Part shown: piece after piece, positions 56,436-63,941 of the stretch
Position numbering within the stretch: position 1 is the first letter of the stretch
How the letters are laid out: the number at the start of each line of letters is the position of its first letter
Virus record (IMG/VR): IMGVR_UViG_3300005471_000014
Coordinates: 1 to 64,000 of that record
Strand: one strand, 5' to 3'
DNA: 64,000 bases
DNA from: a virus
Position numbers and translations under genes: made by a program
The notes under the pieces: generated by a model
What the model was told of the DNA's origin: nothing
Databases searched by the model: none
What the model saw: the letters and a program-made list of their open reading frames with translations, nothing else

Positions 56436-59000
56436 TCATGGATTCGGATTGATGCCCGTACCCGTCTCGACGGCTGCCTTGGTGTCGGCCAGCGTCTCGG
56501 CTTCAGCGATTGTGAGGGCAGTGACGTTGTCGGCCGTATTCATCCGCTCGCGCGCCGCCAGCTCCGCCGTATTGCGCGCATTCTCGTTTTCCTGTTGCGA
56601 CGCTTCACGCATCGTGAGCTGCTGCTGCATCATCGAGGAGCGCTTGTCGTCGTGTGCCTGCTTGATCTGGTCTCGCTGCATGTCCGCTTGCGTCTTCTTC
56701 GCATCACGTTGCGCATCTGCGGCCAGCGTCAGTTGCACTTCAGATTGGCGCGCTTGAATTTTCTCGCGCGCGCTCTGTGCGTCGATCTGCTTGCTGGCGA
56801 GTTGCGCCTGCGCCTTCGGATCAGGAGGCACATTCGGCCCAAACGATTGAAGCATCTGCTGCGCGCGCTGGATGATCGCGGGCAGCGACTGAAAGGTCTG
56901 CTGTGCCGCTGCCACCGTTTCGTGGGAGGCCGCTGCAAGCGTCTGGTCCAGCTCCTTGCGCGTCTGCGGATCGCGGAACTTCATGAGGTCACCCAGGTCC
57001 TGACGCAGCTCGGCCGAGAGTGATTCGTAGATGTGATTCACATACCAGAGCCCGACGTGTTCCTTGAGATGATTGAGCGCGGCGGGGATGAAGGTCGATG
57101 CGATGACGCTGAGCTGCCCGAAGAAAGGCGAGGTCATGTAGTCGAGCAGGACCTGAATGTGTGCAAGGTGATCCTGATCTGGATATGCAGCGACTGGGCG
57201 CCCAAATGTCATCGCGAGATTTTCATTGACCGCGTTCATTGGTTCGGCGCTCGGGGCCGGCACCAACAGGTTCTCGGCATCCGGAATGCGCGTCTGTTCG
57301 AGAATCATCAACTCGACGGCGCGCTGGTCGTATAGCGGATTCATCTGCGCGCGCTGTGCCACAATTTGCATTTGGGCAAAGCGCTGGATATCGGAAAAGA
57401 TTTCCGGATCGCTGACCGGGATCACATCGAGTGGGCCATCGAAATCCGAGCGGCGCACCATCAGCTCGCCAGTCTCATCACGCACCATCTCATCCGTGAG
57501 ATACATGCGATTGATCCGATGAAGGATGCCAAGTGTGCGCGCCATCGCATCGTGCAGCCGCGAGTGAATCGCGGAGAACACTTGCATTCCCTGTTCGATC
57601 ATCGCCAACGTGGTGCCGACCGGCATGTTGGCGCTGGCGTTGTCGGCGAACTTTTCAAATGTGGTTTGAATCACGCTGCGGCCAGCGTCTACACAGAAGC
57701 CGAGCAATGTGAAGAGCGTGGCAGACGGCGGGTTGAAGGGCAGCGGCATCATCAATTTTCTGATGTCATCCGTCGCAATGGCTCCCTCCACTTCAGTCAC
57801 CTGCGTCACATTCAACTCAAGGCTTTGCCCGCTGAAATTAGTCCCTTTCAATTTCAGCAGCGTGGGTAGGTTGTTGATGTGGGCGCTGTCGAGCAACGCG
57901 CGTAACGCACCAGTTGCGGCACCCGAGAGCGAGCCGATCATGTGCGTCAGACCAATCGGGTAGCACCCCCTCCACGGGACGAACGGCCATTCCGACATCC
58001 AATACATCGGCTGTCGGGTGTCGTCGCTCTGCTCCCAGTTGCGTACGACCGCGGTCACCTTTTTGCCCGTCGCATCGATGCTGATGCGATAGGGCACGAC
58101 ACCTTCGTCTTCGAGGTCCGCATGCACCATGACCTCGTACATGGTGCGCAAACCGTCTTGGTTGTAGACCTCCTGTTGCTTCCCCTCGATTTTCTGGTTC
58201 GCCTGTTCTGCCTTCGTGACTTCCGGCGGCGCGCCGGGCGGCATCATGTCGATGTCGCGATAGATTCCCTCCTCAACGCGTTTGTCGTATTCGTACTCGG
58301 TGATGTACTCGACATATGTCGCGCGTTCGGCGGTATAGAAGCTACTCGCCGCGTACGGCAGATAGACATCGTCCACGGGCACGAACGTCGCAACCGGACG
58401 CTTTTTTCCCGTGTCGTAGACGATGCGCAGATACCCGACGCCCGCAAGCGGCGTTTGCGTCAGCAGTTGCTCAAGCTCGCCGCGAAACTCCTGCATCTGC
58501 TGCTTGCACTGCCAATTGAGATACTTGGTTTTGCGCTCCGCCTTCGCGACGCGTGCCTTCGTCGCCTTGCCGGGAATGTAGTCGCGGGCCGGGCCATCAG
58601 CGGGGAGCAATTCGCGGATCGCGCGCGATGAAAAATCGATGCACGCCTCGGTGAGCATCGGATGTACGACTCGGCTCGCGCCTGAAAACGCAGCGCCGCC
58701 GGGCGCGTCCTCGCCGAGTCCGGTCCTGCGCAATCCCTCCTCGTACTGCTTGTCGCGCTTCTTGCGCGACTCCTTGTCATACTCGATCTTCTGCACGAGT
58801 TCACTGCACAGTTGGTCGAGTTCGTCTTGATCGAGATCGTCGGCGATGTTCCGATACCACTCGCCCTCCCTCTCGACTTCACGATCTTGTGCGAGCGTGA
58901 CGATCGCGCCGCCGTCATCGAGGTCCACCGGTTCATCTTGGGCAGCACTCATCGTCGGCGCGTCGGGCGACGCACCGAGCATCGGTTCGGGCATTGGCAT
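56436..59000 (-). CDS. Portal protein, P22-like
   Basis: 854 residues. DAPGGAAFSGASRVVHPMLT-EACIDFSSRAIRELLPADG, the wing (YVEYITEYEYDKRVEEGIYR), the hydrophobic SEWPFVPWRGCYPIGLTHMI and GTTLAMIEQGMQVFSAIHSR are features I recall of P22-type portals. A long Gln/Ala/Arg coiled coil (about 640-830) forms the barrel found in this group. It assembles as the 12-subunit head gate. The start lies 14 bases beyond a twin palindrome. Confidence 0.85.
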   Translation of the reverse strand: MPMPEPMLGASPDAPTMSAAQDEPVDLDDGGAIVTLAQDREVEREGEWYRNIADDLDQDELDQLCSELVQKIEYDKESRKKRDKQYEEGLRRTGLGEDAPGGAAFSGASRVVHPMLTEACIDFSSRAIRELLPADGPARDYIPGKATKARVAKAERKTKYLNWQCKQQMQEFRGELEQLLTQTPLAGVGYLRIVYDTGKKRPVATFVPVDDVYLPYAASSFYTAERATYVEYITEYEYDKRVEEGIYRDIDMMPPGAPPEVTKAEQANQKIEGKQQEVYNQDGLRTMYEVMVHADLEDEGVVPYRISIDATGKKVTAVVRNWEQSDDTRQPMYWMSEWPFVPWRGCYPIGLTHMIGSLSGAATGALRALLDSAHINNLPTLLKLKGTNFSGQSLELNVTQVTEVEGAIATDDIRKLMMPLPFNPPSATLFTLLGFCVDAGRSVIQTTFEKFADNASANMPVGTTLAMIEQGMQVFSAIHSRLHDAMARTLGILHRINRMYLTDEMVRDETGELMVRRSDFDGPLDVIPVSDPEIFSDIQRFAQMQIVAQRAQMNPLYDQRAVELMILEQTRIPDAENLLVPAPSAEPMNAVNENLAMTFGRPVAAYPDQDHLAHIQVLLDYMTSPFFGQLSVIASTFIPAALNHLKEHVGLWYVNHIYESLSAELRQDLGDLMKFRDPQTRKELDQTLAAASHETVAAAQQTFQSLPAIIQRAQQMLQSFGPNVPPDPKAQAQLASKQIDAQSAREKIQARQSEVQLTLAADAQRDAKKTQADMQRDQIKQAHDDKRSSMMQQQLTMREASQQENENARNTAELAARERMNTADNVTALTIAEAETLADTKAAVETGTGINPNP

Positions 59001-59013
59001 TCTCTGTGGGAGA

Positions 59014-59046
59014 TGGCAATTGCCTTCAGTCGTGAGGCAATTGCCA
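59014..59046. promoter_or_regulatory. Twin GGCAATTGCC palindromes upstream of portal
   Basis: GGCAATTGCC occurs at 59015-59024 and 59036-59045, each itself a perfect palindrome, centres 21 bp apart (two turns). The outer T/A extend it to 11-bp arms TGGCAATTGCC/GGCAATTGCCA. Suits two dimers of a DNA-binding protein, or an RNA hairpin at the portal 5' end. Confidence 0.5.
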
Positions 59047-59061
59047 CGGGGGTTTGTCGGT

Positions 59062-59088
59062 GCGCCGCTTGTAGAGGTTTAGCGGCGC
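59062..59088. terminator. Hairpin between the + gene and the twin palindromes
   Basis: GCGCCGCT (59062-59069) and AGCGGCGC (59081-59088) pair perfectly with an 11-base loop. No U-run. Together with the palindromes it separates TerL from portal. Confidence 0.35.
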
Positions 59089-59124
59089 TCTAGTGGCTGG
59101 CCCATCCTTTGCAACGGATTAGGC

Positions 59125-59451
59125 ATGAACACAAACACAAAAGACCTGTGCATCGGCTATTACGAGAAAGCCTTCGGCGAATACGTCGGTGGTTCCACCG
59201 TGCGCTACACCTGGCGGTGTGGGCATCAGTACACCGAGACGCTGATGATCGGCCCAAAAGGTCGAGGCAGCCGCGGCCTGCGTAAGCCCATGTCACCGGA
59301 GGTGGTGAAGATGCTCGCGAAATATTGGGGGCAGATGATCGACGGGAAACCGCACTACGGTTTATCCGCCGGACCGTGTCCCACATGCGTGAAGATCGCC
59401 AAAGCGATCGACCCCAAGCTCGTCCAACATCTCAAACGGCGTAAGGGTTGA
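59125..59451 (+). CDS. Zinc-finger-like protein on the opposite strand inside the late operon
   Basis: 108 residues starting MNTNTKDLCIGYYEKAFGEY. WRCGHQYTE and later CPTCVKI provide Cys/His for a zinc site. It overlaps the end of TerL by 20 bases, tail to tail, and sits between TerL and portal against the direction of late transcription. Looks like an inserted independently expressed gene (moron). Function unknown. Confidence 0.6.
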   Translation: MNTNTKDLCIGYYEKAFGEYVGGSTVRYTWRCGHQYTETLMIGPKGRGSRGLRKPMSPEVVKMLAKYWGQMIDGKPHYGLSAGPCPTCVKIAKAIDPKLVQHLKRRKG

Positions 59452-60949
59452 TGAGCGGGCCGGGGACACGACGCACCTCATCGTCCTCGTTTCGTCTGGC
59501 CGGCGGTGAAAACGCCGGAATCCACTGATCCTTGAGGACGCGTAATGCGGCAGTCGTCGAATCGAGCAAGTCATCGTGCGCGATCGTTCCGGCACCGGAG
59601 TACGAACACACCTGCGTGATGAGCGGATCGGCCCACATCTTCGGCTTGCCTCGCATACGCTCGCTCTCTACCACCCACACGCGGGCGTGTGCGAAGAGCG
59701 GCGAGATCAAATGCAATCTTGCTAGCTTGTCCGCGCGGCCAGGATTGTAGGCATGGCAGAGTAGTCCCTCGCGCGCCAACGATTGACGCAAGCTGATGCC
59801 CGAGCCCTTGTCTTCAATTAAGATCATGTCGATGCCACGACCGCCGCGGGCTTTCAGCGGTCGCTGCGAAGGCAGATACGGCTGCACCAGTTCCTCGGCT
59901 TCACCGTACTGGAACTGGCTTTCCTTTTTCACCCTCGTGACGAGGTCCGGAAATCCGAGCCTGTCCTGCCACGCGTCGAGCAGCAGCACATGTCGCTGTC
60001 GTTGCCCCTCGATGTGCGAGCCCGCGCGAATGATGTCGGGGCCGGCTTCCTCGAATACACCCCACACGCTGCACGCAGTGAAATCCGCATCGCGTGTTTT
60101 GCGGTCCACCGTGTCTTCGGTAAATGCGGTATCGAGTGACATCACCACGCACAGGAACCGGGGCAGAGGTTCGTCAACAGGCCATAGGTTCCATTGTGAT
60201 CGCCTGATGATGCCGCCCTCTTCCGGATCAATCAGACGGCCGAGCGCTTCCTGTTCCCAAATACGTGTGCCTCGATACTGTTCAATTTCTTGCAGCATCG
60301 AGTCGGGAAGATTCTGCGCATTCTCGTGAATGCTGCCGCTCACGATGATCGTGCCAGGCTGCGGTGCCATGCGCTCGCGCATGAAGGCAGTTGGGCGCGG
60401 CGTTGTCGTCCACATGACGCGCGGCAGATGGCCGAGGCGCAGGCCGAAAATCATGTTCGACCACGCCTCTTCGGGATACGCCCACGCGGCCAATTCTTCC
60501 GCCCACACGCGATGGTGCTGCGGCCCGCGTAGACGATCGGGTGAATCACCGGCGAAGCCCCTTAGCACAGCGCCGTTCCAAAGCGTGAGACTGGGAACGC
60601 TCCGCGAATAATCTTCCGGCTTGTAAAGCAGCGGCGGGATTACGGCCAACAAACCTGTCGGCCCTTCAAAACATGTGTACCTCGCGTCCTGATACGTGGG
60701 CGCGATGATTGCGTTGAAACTGTTGGGATGCTGAGCGGCTTCGAGCCCGATCCAATTTGCGCCGGCCAGGGTTTTTCCAAATCCTCTTCCGCTGCAAATG
60801 CCGAAGCATTTCCAACCGGGATCGGTTGCATCTGGCGGAATCTGCTTCGCGCGGGCCTGTCTTGCCCACCGCGCTTTCCAATACGCGACTGCAAGCTCGT
60901 GCTCGGTCAGCTCGTCGAGCTGACTGCGGAGCACGGATTCGTTTATCAA
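59432..60949 (-). CDS. Terminase large subunit (TerL)
   Basis: 505 residues. Walker A in GRGFGKT (residues 54-60) after CFGICS; Walker B region HHRVWAEELAAW with Glu (about 147-154); TTTPRPT motif III near 208; nuclease domain starts VMSLDTAFTED with the first catalytic Asp, followed by DMILIEDKGSG and DDLLDSTTAAL near the end. It packages DNA into the head through the portal. The domain order and length are standard. Next to it a TerS is not found; the candidate lies across the window ends. Confidence 0.95.
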   Translation of the reverse strand: MINESVLRSQLDELTEHELAVAYWKARWARQARAKQIPPDATDPGWKCFGICSGRGFGKTLAGANWIGLEAAQHPNSFNAIIAPTYQDARYTCFEGPTGLLAVIPPLLYKPEDYSRSVPSLTLWNGAVLRGFAGDSPDRLRGPQHHRVWAEELAAWAYPEEAWSNMIFGLRLGHLPRVMWTTTPRPTAFMRERMAPQPGTIIVSGSIHENAQNLPDSMLQEIEQYRGTRIWEQEALGRLIDPEEGGIIRRSQWNLWPVDEPLPRFLCVVMSLDTAFTEDTVDRKTRDADFTACSVWGVFEEAGPDIIRAGSHIEGQRQRHVLLLDAWQDRLGFPDLVTRVKKESQFQYGEAEELVQPYLPSQRPLKARGGRGIDMILIEDKGSGISLRQSLAREGLLCHAYNPGRADKLARLHLISPLFAHARVWVVESERMRGKPKMWADPLITQVCSYSGAGTIAHDDLLDSTTAALRVLKDQWIPAFSPPARRNEDDEVRRVPGPLINPYAV

Positions 60950-61046
60950 GTCGTGATCGTGGTGCCAGAGGTTGGAATTTGAATCGGCCAGGCCGGTACC
61001 GCTATAGTCCGCGCCCGCCCGCGTTTCACAGAAAGGAAAGCCCCCG

Positions 61047-61079
61047 ATGACGTGACCTTTTTTTGAGGACTCACGTCAT
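61047..61079 (+). promoter_or_regulatory. Inverted repeat sequestering a start codon
   Basis: ATGACGTGA (61047-61055) and TCACGTCAT (61071-61079) are perfect complements. The start codon of the next gene (61078-61080) lies in the right arm and its TGAGGA ribosome site in the loop. Likely translational control element; DNA-protein operator also possible. Confidence 0.45.
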
Positions 61080-61395
61080 GAACAAAGCGCTCCGGCGACA
61101 CCAGCAGCGCGTGGCCCGCTTGCGTCATCTCCGCTACATCTGGCGGGAGTGCGTCTGGTACTGGCATGGATGGGGCACGCAGCGGGATGTCGGCTGGCAG
61201 TTGCCCGAGAAACCGTGGCAGCTTCCGCATCGAGCGACGATGCGCTCAGAGCCCAAGCACTGGCGGAAGCAGTTCAATCTTCAGCCCTCGCGCATCCGAC
61301 AGAATCAGCTCCTGCGGTCCATCGAGCGCGGTGTTGATCCCGACGCGATCCGCCGATGGCCCGACTACCGCAAGCCGCATATTTATTACTGGTGA
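61078..61395 (+). CDS. Basic 105-residue protein
   Basis: MNKALRRHQQRVARLRHLRY-IWRECVWYWHGWGTQRDVGW is basic and Trp-rich, then Pro-rich. Similar phage proteins with short RRxxxRxKRRVRRxW starts exist as unknowns. Its start lies in a 9-bp inverted repeat. Confidence 0.55.
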   Translation: MNKALRRHQQRVARLRHLRYIWRECVWYWHGWGTQRDVGWQLPEKPWQLPHRATMRSEPKHWRKQFNLQPSRIRQNQLLRSIERGVDPDAIRRWPDYRKPHIYYW

Positions 61396-61610
61396 GTGAG
61401 ATAATCGACCCACTTTCCCCAGTAATCCTCCGGGCGGCACGCCCGCATCTCGCGCAAATAGTCTTCGTATCGCTGCACGGGACGAAGCACGCAATCACGC
61501 GCGTGATCCTGAGCGTAGTCGCGACCGCATTCCGGGCACAACGACGCTGTGCCGTCGCTGGCTGCACGCTGAGCGTCTATGGCAATATCCCCCCGCCATG
61601 TCGTGCACAA
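61386..61610 (-). CDS. Possible zinc-motif protein with weak start
   Basis: 74 residues from TTG 61610. ASLCPECGRDYAQDHARDCV contains CxxC and a third Cys. YEDYLREMRACRPEDYWGKW is natural. No ribosome site seen, and the start overlaps the divergent gene at 61598, so one of the two may be wrong. Confidence 0.4.
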   Translation of the reverse strand: MCTTWRGDIAIDAQRAASDGTASLCPECGRDYAQDHARDCVLRPVQRYEDYLREMRACRPEDYWGKWVDYLTHQ

Positions 61611-61807
61611 CGAACAACTTGCGACGACTCGCCTACCTACGGCTCGACGGCGTACGACCGAACGAAACGGTTTGGTTTTGCTCGCGCTGTGACTTTCAGA
61701 AAGCCTCGGCGTTGCCGATGCCCTGGTGTCCGGTGTGTGAGGCCAAAATCGAGGCCGCTCGCGTCACGCCCGATCTAGTTGCTCGGATCAGAGCACACGC
61801 CGCGTGA
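61598..61807 (+). CDS. Small zinc-ribbon protein
   Basis: 69 residues. VWFCSRCDFQK and PMPWCPVCEAKI form two CxxC knuckles. The LPMPWCPVC motif resembles PMPWCESC in the gene at 6271. No clear ribosome site. Confidence 0.5.
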   Translation: MSCTTNNLRRLAYLRLDGVRPNETVWFCSRCDFQKASALPMPWCPVCEAKIEAARVTPDLVARIRAHAA

Positions 61808-61857
61808 GACGGGTGTCTCGTCTTCGATAAGGTTTCAGATTAGGAACAAGTTCGGAC

Positions 61858-61876
61858 TGCACACAGGCTGTGTGCA
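61858..61876. promoter_or_regulatory. Operator palindrome, site 6
   Basis: Perfect TGCACACAGGCTGTGTGCA, identical to the one ahead of xis. It lies in a 290-base stretch (61808-62098) without a clear gene; the rest of that stretch shows no obvious feature. Confidence 0.7.
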
Positions 61877-62098
61877 ACTTGTGTTAGGCTCTAGAGGTGT
61901 GCCCGCAGGCCCGTAGACGTGTACGGATCGTCCTGCCTGCTGGTTCGGACCCGTCGTGTCATGTTGGTGGATGTGACGCGGGTCTGCGGGCGCCTTCTCT
62001 GCCCAAGAGGCGAGAGCGACCATATCAGATTCGTAGGTGAACTGCCGTTACAAGTTATCCATTTTTGGGAATCACCAACGTTCGATTATCAAACGCGG

Positions 62099-62419
62099 TC
62101 ACAGGCTTACAAGTTCCAGCGGCTGCAAAAACGTTAAGCCGCTGATCGGGCCATCGGCCCACAACACCGGCTTGTTATGCAGGCTGACGAGCCAGCAGTG
62201 CCAGCCGTTGCGTTGGTCGCGGCCGAAGAATCGCATCGAGATGTCCTTCATCTCCGGATGCAGCCCGGCGCAATGACATCGCAGATATGCGAGCAGCGCC
62301 TGCACCTCATCCTCGATGAGCACAGTGCGCGCCATCGACTCCATGTACGAGGCGCACCGGCTCTCGTGCGGACGAATCTGAACCTGCATCGGAACTCGCG
62401 TCAGAATCTGCGTCGTCAT
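62099..62419 (-). CDS. Hypothetical 106-residue protein
   Basis: Starts MTTQILTRVPMQVQIRPHES. ARTVLIEDEVQALLAYLRCH-C is helical; the C-terminus is strand-like with many Trp. Coding pattern is good but family unknown. Confidence 0.55.
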   Translation of the reverse strand: MTTQILTRVPMQVQIRPHESRCASYMESMARTVLIEDEVQALLAYLRCHCAGLHPEMKDISMRFFGRDQRNGWHCWLVSLHNKPVLWADGPISGLTFLQPLELVSL

Positions 62420-62420
62420 A

Positions 62421-62609
62421 TCACCACCAGAAATGCACGATCAACCAGCGAAGCTGCTTGTTCTCCACGTAGAACAGGCGCGGCGTGTAGGAGTGGAAGG
62501 CCATCGCGCCATCGATGAGTTGGCCAATCCGCATGTTCGCGCGATGAGGCGAGCGCCATATAACCCACGCGAACTTCAGAACATCCCAGGTCGTCGTGCG
62601 GTATTTCAT
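62421..62609 (-). CDS. Hypothetical 62-residue protein
   Basis: MKYRTTTWDVLKFAWVIWRS-PHRANMRIGQLIDGAMAFHS, then a C-terminal WLIVHFWW. Start at 62609 by context, ahead of the 106-residue gene. Not recognised. Confidence 0.5.
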   Translation of the reverse strand: MKYRTTTWDVLKFAWVIWRSPHRANMRIGQLIDGAMAFHSYTPRLFYVENKQLRWLIVHFWW

Positions 62610-62730
62610 CGCCACACATCTAACCGATATGCCCGCGCTGGACGAGCCCTGGTGTCCATGTGCTAGGCTCCACTTGCGATCGGCGCCCACCACGCCGCTG
62701 AGCTACCGGACATCCACCGCCGGTACGCAT

Positions 62731-62805
62731 TGGATGCGGAGGCAGGAGTTGCACCTGCGACCTCATGGGTATGAACCATGCGCGCTGCTACTGCGCCACT
62801 CCGCG
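62731..62805 (-). tRNA. tRNA-Met (anticodon CAU) with initiator-like C1-A72 end
   Basis: On the - strand: acceptor CGCGGAG/CTCCGCA with a first-pair C-A mismatch, D stem GCGC/GCGC, anticodon stem CATGG/CCATG with loop TTCATAC, T stem GCAGG/CCTGC with loop TGCAACT, then T and an encoded CCA. The C1-A72 mismatch is the hallmark of bacterial initiator tRNA; the anticodon stem has only two G-C pairs next to the loop and position 11-24 is C-G, as in elongators. The D-loop is short (AGTAGCA). It may be a mixed or derived type. Confidence 0.75.
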
Positions 62806-62844
62806 GTTTGACAAGGAACGAAAAAGGAAGGGTGGAGGCGCGAG

Positions 62845-63426
62845 ATGAAACGGCATCATCTGAGCTTCAAGGGAGTTCCCCTTGATACCGTGTCCGCGAT
62901 CAAGCTGTACCTTGCGAATCTAACCCAGTATCTCGCCGCGAACCCCGCGGACATCGAGGTGCAAGTCGGCGCACTCGCCGAATGCTTCGTTTCGATCGCG
63001 GGCGACGCTATCGAAATGCAAACGCTCGTCGCTGAGCGCGTGCGCGCGTGGATCGTCGAGATGCGCGAAGCCATCGCACTTCGGCAGGCTCGCCCTGAAC
63101 TGACCCAGCTTGAGCAGCATGTGCTCGGCACGATCATCAATCACGGCGCCGCTATCTCAACGATCGAAATCTTGAGCAGGACGCACCTCGCACGCACGAC
63201 CCTGAACGGCTCGTTGCGGCAGCTCGTTCTGAAAGGCCGACTGCTGCGCGAAATCCGTGGGCAGATTGGCTATTGGTCGCCGACCGAGAAGGGCCGCGAA
63301 TTCCAACCTGAGCGCACACCCGAGGTCTCCTCATCAGGCGCTTCGATTCTGCCGATGCAGACTGCGGTGCTGCATCTGAGTGGCAAGCCGTGGAAGCAGC
63401 GGGGCCGCGGTCCCGCCAAACGATGA
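62845..63426 (+). CDS. Winged-helix regulator-like protein
   Basis: 193 residues starting MKRHHLSFKGVPLDTVSAIK. Residues about 88-150 (ELTQLEQHVLGTIINHGAAI-STIEILSRTHLARTTLNGSL-RQLVLKGRLL) match a MarR-like winged helix: helix, helix, recognition helix, then a GYWSPTEKG wing. Basic C-terminus. Probably a transcription regulator near the right end. Confidence 0.55.
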   Translation: MKRHHLSFKGVPLDTVSAIKLYLANLTQYLAANPADIEVQVGALAECFVSIAGDAIEMQTLVAERVRAWIVEMREAIALRQARPELTQLEQHVLGTIINHGAAISTIEILSRTHLARTTLNGSLRQLVLKGRLLREIRGQIGYWSPTEKGREFQPERTPEVSSSGASILPMQTAVLHLSGKPWKQRGRGPAKR

Positions 63427-63710
63427 GCGCCGCGATTTCGTTGCTTGATGCGGCCGGCAATCCCTATCGAACGCGGACCGCATTGGGATCAAGATCGCGG
63501 CGCTCGCCCCTCGCGACAGAATTCCCCCGCGATGCCCGATGGCATCGATTCACCAGCTCGCCAGCGGTGCCTCGGGGATTGGCGGCGCGCTCACCGCGCA
63601 GACGTGGGCCGTTGAACCGGGTTACTCGCGTCTATGTCAGCTTCCCTCCGGACGGGTTGGCGAGTGAGCAGTCCGGGCCACTTTCTTCAAACTGTCAGGG
63701 CGGACCGAAC
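63427..63710 (+). other. Stretch with no confident gene
   Basis: An open frame from 63423 (ATGA with the previous gene) could extend the downstream HTH protein by 96 residues of Arg/Ser/Pro-rich sequence. A second frame near 63540-63668 (MASIHQLASGASGIGG...) is more natural but has no ribosome site. No other signal seen. Confidence 0.3.
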
Positions 63711-63908
63711 ATGGATGCCGAAGGCGTGCGCAGACGGTTGCGCGAGAAGGGCGTCGGGTTCACAACACAGAAGGCACTTGCCGAAGCCATCGGCATGTCG
63801 CCGCAGGCTTTGAACGGGATCATGAGGGGGAAGCGCGAGCCGACCGGGAAGCTGCTCGCGTTCCTCGGCCTCGAACGTGTCGTCCGCTACCGGATAGCGA
63901 GACGCTGA
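63711..63908 (+). CDS. XRE/Cro-like HTH protein
   Basis: 65 residues: MDAEGVRRRLREKGVGFTTQ-KALAEAIGMSPQALNGIMRG. Classical Cro-type helix-turn-helix (helix QKALAEAIGMS, recognition PQALNGIMRG). The start at 63711 follows AGGGCGGA. It sits beside a cluster of CGCTGAGC motifs. Confidence 0.7.
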   Translation: MDAEGVRRRLREKGVGFTTQKALAEAIGMSPQALNGIMRGKREPTGKLLAFLGLERVVRYRIARR

Positions 63909-63921
63909 GCGCTCGCTGAGC
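63903..63921. promoter_or_regulatory. Direct pair of CGCTGAGC motifs at the right edge
   Basis: CGCTGAGC at 63903-63910 and 63914-63921, 11 bases apart, followed by TATATATAAGGAG. Matching pairs lie at 27-47, 955-973 and 1883-1900, i.e. close together if the ends join. Confidence 0.45.
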
Positions 63922-63941
63922 CTATATATAAGGAGTGAACG

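Noticed and set aside
61919-62137. 72-residue + strand frame in the gap after operator 6
   Set aside because: No ribosome site and poor composition; left as non-coding with the operator only.
62596-62811. 71-residue + strand frame over the tRNA-Met gene
   Set aside because: Its second half is the antisense of a folded tRNA. The first part has a PWCPC motif like other genes here, but evidence is too weak.
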